Under the pieces are notes generated by a model. It worked only from the letters and a program-made list of their open reading frames with translations. It had not been told where the DNA came from and ran no database searches. From Eudromia elegans (Eukaryota; Chordata; Aves; Tinamiformes; Tinamidae): DNA of 64,000 nt. Within the stretch, counting starts at the first letter, position 1, and each line of letters begins with the position of its first letter. Location of the stretch: assembly GCA_003342815.1 (NCBI GenBank), contig PTEX01000522.1, forward strand, positions 65,001-129,000, given 5' to 3'. Positions 48,701 through 59,500 of the stretch are shown here, piece after piece. The position numbers and the translations under genes are program-made.

Positions 48701-51442
48701 TTGATTTCTGCTAGGGCTTACTGCAGTACACAGAAAGAGAACTGCCCCCCTTGCGTTTATTGCAGTTGAAGGTCTATGTAAACATTGCAAAATAGACTAT
48801 GTTAGCTAATTCTGGAAGTGACTGATAAACAATACCATCCATGTTAATACTGCAAAGTTCTTGCTTAGTAGTGTTGGAACAGCAACAGAGGGAAGCAGAG
48901 GAAAAGTGGTATTAAATTAAATAAATGCATGGAGGCTTTATGGGATACGAGTTTTTGAATGTTCTCCAAAGCAGTACTGGCAATTTATGTTCATTCTTAT
49001 TCCTGGGTACATATCCACTTCAAGTGGTCCATGAATTTGCCTTTTTTCATTTCAGGAGGGCCTAAGTAAAATTAAAAGTTTGCTCCCGTGACAGAATCGG
49101 ATATTGTCCAATAACAAAACCAGTGCAGAAGGAGTTTAGAAGGTGCTGTGCTGGAAAAGCCATTATGACACTTCCACAACAGTCATTAGGGTATGTCCTT
49201 TACTCTGCAAAGAAATTCTGAATGTACGTGTTACCGCTCCCCTTTCTTAAGATATGTTCTTTTGACGGGGAGCTGCTGACACATTTATTTTGGTCTAATA
49301 TGTGCAAGTGATTGATTTCAGATTTTTACATCAGAGAAAGTGTTTTAAAGAAACATCAAGGCTTCTTAAGCCTGTAGCTTACTGTACACAAGACACTTAA
49401 AATGATGGAGTCTCTTGAGATACACAACTTTAGTAACCTGGAAAGACTCAAGAGCTGTAGCACCTAAGGAGAAAGACAGCATCTATTTCCTTTTCCTAGT
49501 AGATATAGGTTCCAAACCACCTGTAGAAAGTCCCAGGTTATGAAAGTCATAGTAATCAAAATATTCAGGATGATGACATACATTTGTCATATTTCTAGCT
49601 TCCCTTCATCTTTATATTCTGAAAAAGCCTACCATACACAATAAAGATAGCATCCAAGAAAGCCTCAGAGATAATCCTCCCCAGATACTATCCTCAGCAC
49701 GTATTTGTGGGACCTCGTTAAAATATGAGGACATTTTCCCTCAGAATCAAGCAAGCAATTTTGCCAATGCTTTTGGAAGCCTATATGAATATATCTATGG
49801 TGCCAAAACTGGATTGAGCACTTGTTTAACAGATTGGTGCTTCCTAAGTCAACATTGAAAGAGTTTTTCTGTCATGTGAAGATATTATTTTCAGATGTGG
49901 AAAAAAAAAAAAGGACAGTTGCATTTCCTGGAGCTACAGATCCGTGTATAGGACCAGCAAAGAACTCCTTGTAGCAGTGAGTGTTTCTGTGATCATTTTC
50001 CACTATATTTTCCTTCAATAACTTTCCCATTTTAAGAATACATGATGCTGTGGTTTAAAGCACCACAGCATCATGACTGAAACATTTCTAAAGATATTCT
50101 AAGGTCTGACCTTACTCCTTTTCAAGACGGAAAATAAGCTTGAGAATGAGGCAAGAGATGACACAAGGTTGTTTTAGATTTATTCTCATGGTTATCTGTT
50201 TCATGTGTTTTATTTTTGTCTCTTACAAGGAACAATGTAGTATGCTATTTACATCATGTAAACATTGTCCTCCAGATTTGAAAAGAAGGTTGTGAATTAG
50301 ACTCTCTTTTTTTCCCTATGTTCCTTGGGTGTTGGCTGGAGAGTGCAAATGATTTGGCTCCTCATAAACTGCTATAATGGTTAACAGTAAAGAATTTCCT
50401 GCACAAAATTCAGCTAGAATATTATTTCTAGCTCTCATTATGGAACCAGCGTGCAAGTCATTCCTGCAAGTACTAAGTTATTGTTTAATACGGTATTGCA
50501 GGATATTTGGAAAGAATTTTCAATGCAAAGACTGCCTAGACGTCTATGCACTGAGAGAGGGGAAAAAGTATAAGTTTCTGAGTAGATCCTAGAAGTAATA
50601 AAGCTTTTTTGAAAGTCTACATTATAAAATTTGTAGATTTAGATACAGAAGTCTTTTAGCAGATACTAGATTATATTCCATTTTTTATATCTCATCAGAC
50701 AAAGCTTAAAGAACAAAATGTATTCTGCATATACCATACCTTCCAGTAACTACTGGGGGTTGTATTCCTCTGTGCTAGAATTACTTCACCTAAAAAAATA
50801 GTCTCTAGTTTCAGCTAGAGACAGTATTTTGTCCTTTGACAATAGTAGCATCACTAAATAAGTTAAATGGGAAGGTCTGTATTATATTCTATAGGTTTTT
50901 ATTGCACTCACCCTGTTCAGAGTAGGGCTGCTTTCAAAGCCATATTGAGTTGCTCAGGGCATTTTCTATTTAAATGTGGAACAGCTGCAAGAATGAAGAG
51001 GCTATGACCTCTCTGGGCACTTCTTCCACTGGTGTAGCACTCTTGTGAATTGATTGTTTCTTATTTCTGGTTAGAATTTCTCTTATAGCTTGTTTCCGTT
51101 GCCTCTTTTCCTTTCTCTATGCATCTCTAAAGAGCCTGATTTCATTTTTGCAACCTCCCATTAAGCAGGTGAAGTTGGTAAATAGGTCTCCCTTTCAATT
51201 TCTCTTCTAAAGGCTGAAGTTGAATCCTTTGATAAATTCACTTCTGCTTTCATTGTGTCCGTTTGAACACCTGATGCATAGTTTTTTGCCTTTTATATTA
51301 GATATGTCTGAGTAAAGTAAAGTTCAGATTTTTGAGTAGGGAAACTTGCAAATGTTTTTGAACTACTAAATAGACAAAAAAAAAAATCAGGCTTTTTGAA
51401 AGAGGGATGCAATTTTGATAAAGTTACTACTTCTTTGTTCCA
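42706..51442. other. Gene-poor intergenic DNA
   Basis: About 8.7 kb with no supported gene. It is AT-rich with scattered homopolymers (42920, 44625, 45630, 49900). A 14-bp perfect hairpin lies at 50041-50075. The stretch just before 51443 may hold an untranslated exon of the olfactory receptor. Confidence 0.5.
50041..50075. repeat. Perfect 14-bp inverted repeat with 7-base loop
   Basis: CATGATGCTGTGGT at 50041-50054 is matched exactly by its reverse complement at 50062-50075. The pairing does not extend outward. It might be a foldback remnant of a small DNA transposon; it is too short to look like a microRNA precursor. Confidence 0.85.
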
Positions 51443-51480
51443 GGTATATTTTTGAAATCATTTCCACAGTGAAAGGTAAG

Positions 51481-52425
51481 ATGGAGAGGATCAACGTGTC
51501 AACCGTATCTGAATTTATTTTTGTAGGTCTTTCTGATGCTCCAGAGGTACGTTTTCTCCTCTTTGTGCTTTTTTTGCTCATCTATTTGGCCACCCTGGCA
51601 GGTAACATCACAATCCTTGTGGCCGTTAGCACAGATAGTCGCCTGCACAACCCAATGTACTTCTTTCTCTGCAACCTGTCTCTCCTGGATATCTTATGCC
51701 CCACTATAACTGTACCAAAGATGCTGGATGCCTTGCTGTTTGAGAATAAGGCAATCTCATTCACTGGTTGCATGGTCCAGCTGTTCTTCCTCATTGATGT
51801 TGTGGGCACGGAGATTTTTCTCCTGGCTGTGATGGCATATGACCGTTATGTTGCAGTATGTTATCCGTTGCAGTACATGAATATCGTGAATATGAAACTG
51901 TGTGCTCACCTGGCCATTGGTACCTGGATAGCAGGATTTTTTAATTCTCTGTTGCACACATCGTTCATTTTTACACTCTTTTTCTGTGATTCTAATAAAG
52001 TTGTCCAATATTATTGTGATATTCCCCCTCTGCTGGCCCTCTCCTGCTCTCCTACTTATACCAGGGAACTGGTAATTCTCACAGTTGCTGGGGTCCTTGG
52101 AAGTGGTGCCTTTCTGGTCACACTGATCTCATATGTCTATATCCTCTTGACTGTCCTGCACACAAACTCGGCTGAGAGCAGGCACAAAGCCTTCTCCACT
52201 TGTGGTTCTCACTTGACAGTGGTATGCCTTTTCTATGGGACCACCATTTGCACATATGTACGGACTTCCTCCAGCTATTCGCCCTATCAAGACAGGATCA
52301 TTTCCATGCTCTATGGGATCTTTACTCCCCTGCTAAACCCCATGATCTACAGTCTGAGGAATAAAGAAGTTAAAAGCACCCTACAAAGAATGACCAGACA
52401 GATTAGAACTGCTTTAACAAGATAA
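51481..52425 (+). CDS. Intact class II olfactory receptor (OR5V1/OR12D-like)
   Basis: This encodes a 314-residue odorant receptor, a seven-helix class A GPCR of olfactory neurons that signals through Golf and cAMP. The start is the ATG at 51481 (MERINVS, with the N-terminal NVS glycosylation site); upstream in-frame codons are not ATG and follow a splice-acceptor-like CAG. OR hallmarks are in order: GNITILVAVSTDSRLHNPMY (TM1-ICL1), the Cys at the start of TM3 (FTGCMVQ), MAYDRYVAVCYPLQY (TM3-ICL2), CDIPPLLALSC (ECL2), KAFSTCGSHLTVV (TM6) and PLLNPMIYSLRNKEVK (TM7). The frame is unbroken and the length is typical (about 310-320 aa). The ECL2 block and the QDRIISMLYG run before TM7 look most like OR5V1/OR12D, but a subfamily call needs a tree. 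It stands alone; no other OR is visible within the window. The ligand is unknown. Confidence 0.96.
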   Translation: MERINVSTVSEFIFVGLSDAPEVRFLLFVLFLLIYLATLAGNITILVAVSTDSRLHNPMYFFLCNLSLLDILCPTITVPKMLDALLFENKAISFTGCMVQLFFLIDVVGTEIFLLAVMAYDRYVAVCYPLQYMNIVNMKLCAHLAIGTWIAGFFNSLLHTSFIFTLFFCDSNKVVQYYCDIPPLLALSCSPTYTRELVILTVAGVLGSGAFLVTLISYVYILLTVLHTNSAESRHKAFSTCGSHLTVVCLFYGTTICTYVRTSSSYSPYQDRIISMLYGIFTPLLNPMIYSLRNKEVKSTLQRMTRQIRTALTR

Positions 52426-52566
52426 GAACATCTCTCCCAGAGCATCTCCGGTCACCACTGAGAAGAGTCAGAGTGTTAAAGCACTATGGCATGGTATTCC
52501 AGCTGTGGTGCCTGCTGAAAGTATAATTGACATGACTTAGTTGTTTTCACACTGCTCTCTACTGAA

Positions 52567-52572
52567 AATAAA
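52567..52572 (+). terminator. Poly(A) signal of the olfactory receptor
   Basis: AATAAA about 140 bases after the stop, followed by a GT-rich stretch near 52583-52610. Confidence 0.6.
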
Positions 52573-54944
52573 CCTCAAGGACGTGTTTAGTGGTCTTTTA
52601 CTGTGGGTTCTGTCTTTCTGTAAGGGCTAAACTAATGATTGTTTCCTGTTGGAACGCAGCTCTCGTTGCTGATGAATGTTCATTTCTAATAGCAAACCAG
52701 TTAAAGTATGAGAGTATTTGAAGTTTTATTCACCCTCAGCTATGGGTCATGTTGACAACGGGTTTATTTTCTGCTCTTTTTTAAAGTGTACTACAACAGC
52801 TTTGAAGACAGTATGACTGTCTTGCTATCCAAAGGCATTTGCATCTGTACCAGGGCTTTATACGCAGTTCTCTGGGCAGTAGGTGAACAGAAATCAATAA
52901 ATTGGCCTTCATCCCATCCGAGAGTAAATATTTCTCATATGGCAGATGAACTGATCCATCATAATAACTTTTCTATCAGCTGAAAACGAGCATTGGAACC
53001 ATTCATGGATGTGTAGTTTCCCGAAACTAGGAAATTCTTACATATATAGTTATATAAAAAATAGAAGGGCATTGTCTTGAGAACAGATTTGGTATGACTA
53101 CCATTATGTAAATAATACAGAACCACATCTATATCTGTCTATCTCTTTTCCTCCCCTCTCTACTCCCAAGACAACTACAGGTTGCAGTTTGGAGTATCTC
53201 CTCATTAACAGTTTTCACCTGGCTAACCCATTTTGAAGTGGCAAATGAGAGGATAGCACTGATCCATTTGAATGTGAGCCATACTATGCTTGCAGAGCTT
53301 TTGGAAAGAATAGTCTGTATTGGCAGCTGGAATACCCTTTATTGCCCTCTTCAATATGGTCGTACCAATATAGTATTCACCAACAAAATGAGGCAACGGG
53401 ATTATTGCTGATGGTACCAACTGACTATGCGGTCATTGACAATGTTTACTACCTAGATAAATGGAAGGAATTACTGATTGTAAAAGCACACTGCCTGAAT
53501 AATATGGAAACATTTTCCGTACTCACAGCATAAAAAAGAGAGCTCAGATATTTCTAAAAGCTGCAGATAAGTTAGTGACCATGAGCATCCATATCTTTGC
53601 TTCTGAGTTGGAAAATTAAGCAGGCAGCTGAGGATTAGACAAACGTATGTTTTTTCGTTAATCAAGATGTTCAAAATGCATGTTACTGCAGGTGGAAAAT
53701 CAGCATAAGGCACTTCCAAAAAAAGAAAGTTTTAAGAAGTATAAAGAACGTTCTGAAAGTAAGTTTCTCTAAAACATCTAAGACTGAGCTGTTGGAAAAG
53801 GTTTGAAACTTTGGGACTGCACAACTCTGTCAAGGAAATCTTGTGTAATAGGTTAAAAAAAAAGTGTGACAATAATATAATGATCTCTGCTTGGAACAGA
53901 AGCTAAGGCCTTTAGAAATTGTAGGGATTAGCTTATTTTTGCTTGATTTAGGTTTGGTCATTGCTGCTTCTGTTAGATTTAGCATGGCTCTTTGCTTGAA
54001 TACTTGATCTAGAAGACCTTTTTTTTTGGAAGGAGCTTTTTTTAGAAATAATAGTCCAACTAAGAGCAGTATGCAGACATACAGCTATACTGCAGCACCC
54101 TGAAAACCCTGTGGGATTATACAAGAAATCGTGAAATTCAGAAATGCAAGAAACATTCTTGTTTCTTATTCCTCCTCTCTGTCTCATACAGCTCTTTAAA
54201 AGCAAGTGGACTGAGAAAAGAAGTCTTTTCTTGAACCTTTTGCAACTAACTCATAAATGGAAAAGACATAAAGGTCTTGTTATAGAATGTGATGTAGCAT
54301 ATCTTCGTTTTCTCTCCATGGCCTGCTCTAGGACATTAGATCAGCCATTTGAAAATCCTGAATTACCTGTCTATGGTATAGAAGGTCAATGACAAGAAGG
54401 ACTTAAAAACCTTCATATAACATACACGCTTATTGTTTTTCTTTTATTTGTGTCCACCCTATTTAATAATTATTATCTTTATATTAAGACGATTATCCAA
54501 CAACAAAAAGAGTCACCATCTAAAGGTATTTTTTTATCTCTAGTTAAAACTGAAACAGCCAAATCAGAGCCGTTATACTCCGCGCCTCAGGCTGATCGTG
54601 TGAACAGATGCATAACTTGAAAAAAAAAAAGAAATTTTAAAAGGCAGCTCAGCCCGCTGCAGAGAGCTTTCTAGTCATCCTGAGGATGCTATCAGCAGAC
54701 AATGTGAAAAAAAAAGACAATCCATTTGTGCCTCCCAACTGGCAGCAGCCAGCGCATGCTGTATGCAACGGGCAGATGCATTACGTTCTACCGTTTTACC
54801 TGGGTGCAACTGCTCAAAACTGCAAGGCAAAGCTGCCGCAGTATTTCTACATGATGGGGATTACCCTGCTCAATCTCTTGCGATGTCTACATCCTGAGAA
54901 ACAAAGGTGTAAAGCACATCTTCATATCAACTATCACTGACAAC
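52573..54944. other. Intergenic, no gene seen
   Basis: No exon or repeat recognised between the olfactory receptor and the CR1 pair upstream of the TRIM 3' end. Confidence 0.5.
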
Positions 54945-55150
54945 TATATAGCTTGTACTTCCTCAGTTTGTCTAGGGATATGTCATGAGAGACTGCCGAA
55001 AGTCTTGTTACACCTGAGATAAGTCCCTTTTCTCCCCTTTCATCTGTCAAGCCAATCATCTCATCATCACAGGCTGTCAGGTTTAAGCTTAACTTCATAA
55101 ATCCATTTTGTCTCTTCACAATCTATCACCTTTCCTTCACATTTTTGGAA
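54945..55150 (-). mobile_element. CR1 LINE RT segment, inverted relative to its neighbour
   Basis: The minus strand reads a decayed CR1 RT segment from about 55150 to 54945. It includes the region equal to GFTKGKS, a GATGATGAGATGATTGGCTTG block, and the VSHDISLDKLRKY end of the palm segment. It lies head to head with the + strand CR1 end that follows, and stops where the CR1 normally continues. Confidence 0.8.
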
Positions 55151-55159
55151 ATGGTGTCT

Positions 55160-55550
55160 AGGATTAAGGCTAAGAGACCTGGGCCTGTTCAACCTGAAGA
55201 AAAGAAGGCTGAGAGGGGATCTGATCAGTGTGTATAAGTATCTCAAGGGAGGGAGCAAGGAGGATGGTGCTGGCCTCTTTTCAGTGGTGGCCAGTGATAG
55301 GAGAAGAGGAAACACCCACAGACTGAACCACCAAAAGTTCCACCAGAAGTTAAGGAAAAATTTCTTGACAGTGAGGGTGACAGAGCACTGGAATGGGGTG
55401 CCAAGAGAGGTCATGGAATCTCCTCCTCTGGAGATCTTCAAAACCCTCTTGGACACAATCCTGTGGTACACGCTCCAGGTGACCCTTTGTGGGCAGGGAG
55501 GTTGGACTAGATGATATCTAAAGATCCCTTTCAACCTTAACAATTCTAAT
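55160..55550 (+). mobile_element. CR1 LINE 3' end, plus orientation
   Basis: It encodes the CR1 C-terminus nearly cleanly (YKYLKGG, LFSVVASDRRRGNTHRLNHQ, FHQKLRKNFLTVRVTEHWN, ESPPLEIFKTLLDTIL) and then GGGAGGTTGGACTAGATG and the terminal CAACCTTAACAATTCTAAT tail. The 3' end is intact. It ends about 440 bases beyond the TRIM stop codon, past the TRIM poly(A) signal. Confidence 0.9.
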
Positions 55551-55644
55551 TGCCTATTAAGAGTGGAACAGGTAGATGTTTTCATAATAATATTTCTTGT
55601 GATTCTTAAACAATGCAGGAGGAACGACTTTCACAAAAGAGTCA

Positions 55645-55650
55645 TTTATT
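55645..55650 (-). terminator. Poly(A) signal of the TRIM gene
   Basis: TTTATT on the + strand gives AATAAA on the coding strand, about 340 bases after the TRIM stop codon. Confidence 0.6.
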
Positions 55651-55988
55651 TCAAAGTCATCTGACAAATCATAAGACATTCATCAATACAGAGCACCAAT
55701 TAGTCTGGAATTTAAAAATGCACACAAAAAGCAATATAGACTTGAGCACCCTTCTAAGGTTATTTTAACTGCTCTACAAGGTTCCAGAAGTTACTAGAGA
55801 TTATGGAGAGCTGCAGAGGTCTAACATAGGGAGAAGCAAGTATTCTTAGTTTCCTTATAAATCCAGGGCTTCTTATTGCTGAAAGCAAGATTTGAACCAG
55901 AGGCTTGCTCAGGCAGCATTTTGTTTTTGACATCTCAAACTTTTTGTCTATTGCATATTGTATCTATTAGGAGAGGAAGAACAAACCA

Positions 55989-56527
55989 TTAGTACCAGTC
56001 TGAGGGTTCACATATACTCAGTGGGTCAGCATTAACATCACCTATGCTTATGCCTGGATAGAACAGGGGACAGACTGCCTCAGCAAAAATGACATCGAAA
56101 GTATAGATATGAGAGCAGTTAGTCATGTTATAAAAGGAGACTTTTCCAGCTTCATAGTCAAGGAAGATTCCAACACGCTTTGGTTTAGTATTAAGCAGCA
56201 GTGGGGTAAAGGGGGTGGTCATGGCCACATATTGTTCATTCCATAGACGCACCCTCCAATAGCCCATCTCCTGATTGGAGTCTAGTCCATTGGAACTGGC
56301 AGACTCATAACAGACACCCAGAGCCCAGTGGGTTTTGTTTCCTACTTCAACCTCCCAATAGTGGCGGCCAGATGAGTAGGCAGATGTTCCCAGCACACAG
56401 GGGTACGTAGTGAAACGCCGAGAACTGGGTGGCAGCTCCTGGGGGATGTCAATGAAATAAACACTCTTCAGATTCTCCGAGAGCACCAAATTGGGATGAG
56501 CTGTCTGAGGGTCCAGAGTCACATCTC
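55989..56527 (-). CDS. TRIM coding exon 6: PRY-SPRY (B30.2)
   Basis: Residues 293-471. The PRY part has [17 protein letters not shown]. The SPRY part has [32 protein letters not shown] and the core [13 protein letters not shown]. It ends with DWY and TAA at 55991-55989. All three canonical B30.2 motifs (LDP, WEVE, LDYE) are present. Confidence 0.95.
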
Positions 56528-59500
56528 CTGGGACAGAGCAGAGACTATGAGAAAGCAGGGAAAGCCAAGGAGGAAGGAGGCATGGATTCTCACACCTCAC
56601 CCCAGAAAAATCAAGTGGAGAAGAACAATTACACAGTCATTTGTCCATTCAAAAGGCAGCTGGAGATCTGCGAGACCTTCACACCCCATATCCTCACCAT
56701 ACCACAGGCTTGAGTTGCTTTCTCAGAGTCTCTACCCCAAACCATCTCAGCTCTATGCTAGGCTGCCTTTCTCCTGAAGTTACCTTCCAGTTGCCTTCCT
56801 TTGCTAGTCTACACTAGTCTGTACTATCACCTGCTTCACCTCTACAGCCCCACTCTACCAACAGTTCTAGGATCAGGAGTCTCTTCTGCCCTTTGGCAGT
56901 GTAACAGAGGTACTGTTGAGCACATGTACTGGTACAATAGACTTTCTTCACAGAGACACCCACAAATGAATCTTCAAGCCCATTTATTGGGGTGACCAAC
57001 AAGACAATCATTTAAAAGAGTCAAGTTTAGTCACTTCATTTTACAAGCCAGGCCTGGGCATACCAGTGAATTCACTGCCAAATAGAAGGCACTTTTTGAG
57101 ACTCGAGTCCCTGACCTAGTTTTTTATGTATAACTTCATTACCTGTGTACTTCTTCAACATCTTCTTAAGGTGAAATAATGGCCTAGGGAAATATGCCAT
57201 TGACCTCTTCAGCTCAACAGGAACAGAAAGCAGCTCCAGATTCTTAAAAGTTTCATACCTAGGAAGAAAAGGGACCTTATCTAGTAAGGTTTTAAAAAGA
57301 TCTGTCTAGAAGATACCATTCCCTAATACAAAACACAACAGTTGCTTCTAGGAATTATTGCTCTGCTAAGGTTGAAATGGCAGAAGCTAACTGAAAGTCT
57401 ATATTCCCCTGAGAAACCACAACGGGAAAATTTTAGGAGAAAGAAGCCAACAGTTTGGATTAGGCGCAGTGTCTGTGTAGTCACCACGGTCTGAGAAAAG
57501 ACAGATAAGAACACAAGTATGGTGGGTCTTATTTTCCAGATGTATCGTTCTGTTATAGGGCAATGCAACCAGTCTCCTAACACACTGAAATAATGGCATG
57601 ATATTAATCCCAGAGGAAATGAGCACTCCTACCAGGAAATTGCATCTTCAACTAGTAATGGCTTCTTCCCTATCCCATCTCCTCTCCCATTCCCAAATAG
57701 GAGGATTAGTAGGACATCTCACCTCTGCAAGACACTTTTCATGTCCTAGAAAAGAGGAGGAAAGGCAGTAAGTCAAATTGCACCAAAGAACTCTCCCATC
57801 AAACTAAATCTTTTAAGGTGTGCCAGCATTTCCAGCAAACCTCTCAACTTTAGTCCTGGGGTTTTTTTCTAACCCATAAGTCATTAATTTTGCACATTAT
57901 TCTGTTGAGGAATGGAAAGAAAGGTAGTACTTGGGTGTGGCTTATCTAGATGATGATACATACCTTACATTTTTATCCTTTGCCTATAAAGTCTTGTTTT
58001 ACCATGACCACATTAAAACTCAGTCACTTCCTCTCCAAGAAAGGTCAAAGTCATTCTAGTATCAGCTATACCACATGGAATATACTAAACAGGGAGATTC
58101 AGGGCTCCTGGTTGCAGAGAGCCATACAGATTAATCGTTACCTCTAAAAGTGCAAGATACAACTTCAATTCCAGAAAAAGGAATTGCAACAGGAGTTTCT
58201 TTGAGATGTGTCATCCATATATATAAAAAAGCCCCATCCTACAGACCTTTAACAACCCTGCTCTGGATTCCAGGCATCTCTCCATGTCCACCATGAGGGT
58301 GTTGAGAGCGCAGCATTGCTCTGACAGATGTGCTTTGGTGGTCTTCAGCCTCCCCAGGATTTCAGTCTCTTCTGCTCTCAGGCAATGTAACTGCTGGTCT
58401 TTCTCTTGCTCCAGGAAGGAGCGTAGCTCTTCAAAGTCACTGGTGATGCGCTTATGACAGTTGCGCACTAACTCCTGTCAGGCAGAGAACTCACTTGGAG
58501 ACTATACCGTATCTCACAGCTGTGGTATGACCCAAGTCTACATCCTCAGGGAAAGAAAAAGCCTCTCTTGTCAACTTTTCTAAACCTACCCCACCACTCC
58601 AATTCATGCTGTCTGGATGAGCCTGCACATAATGTTCCTACCCGACTCCTCTGAGCTCTGGTCCTTCTTCACTCTACTTACTCTCAACTCCTTGGGCTTT
58701 TTCTCCTCCATGGATAAATGTTCCTTCAAATCCTTTGCTTTCCTGCCCAGGTCCTCCAAGCAAGCTTGTAGCTTATCCTGGAGAAGGAAGGACAAGAGAT
58801 GCTACTCAGACAAAATGGTCCAAGGGATCGGATGCTGAACAAATCCTTGGGTTACAAGACCTGGATTATACCATTTGACAATGATATTCCAATTCATCTG
58901 ATGTGACACTTAATGCCGATTGTTATCATGGGGTGTCATTTACAAATCCCAGTAATTCTTCACTTATTCAAACTGAATAGACTGCATCATGTACTATATA
59001 ATTTTTCAAATTGACACAGTTCTGAACATCTGTGTGTACAGCAGCAGTACAAGTTACAATATATCTCTGCCTTCAAAATTTAACTTCTGAACAGCAGATA
59101 GAAGAAGTCAAAGCAAGACCGTTCTGCACTGTACATATATATTTTTTTCATGGGAAGCCAATTACCAGGAAATCTGCTATATATCTGAATCAAAGAGATT
59201 TCTGACTCAATCCTCAGATATGAAACAGGAATTCCTCAGTGGAACATTGGAAATTTTACTCTAATACTCCTCTGAAAGTGTCCAAAACTGAATCCTAAGC
59301 TATAGATTTATGGGTGTCTACTTTGTCTAAATAACCTCTAATCCAATCCTCCTCAGCCAGGATAAAAGTCTTCCTCTCCCCAGAGTCTCTCTGAGAGCTC
59401 CAGATTCTGTAGTTTATGGGGATTAACCTTAGCATAAAAGGCTGGAGCAAAACCAGCATTTTGTAACTCCCCCTTCTCTGTATCTTCCAATACCAAGGCA

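Noticed and set aside
51415-51480. N-terminal extension of the olfactory receptor
   Set aside because: It begins with TTG and adds residues not found in ORs; the MERINVS start gives the normal OR N-terminus.
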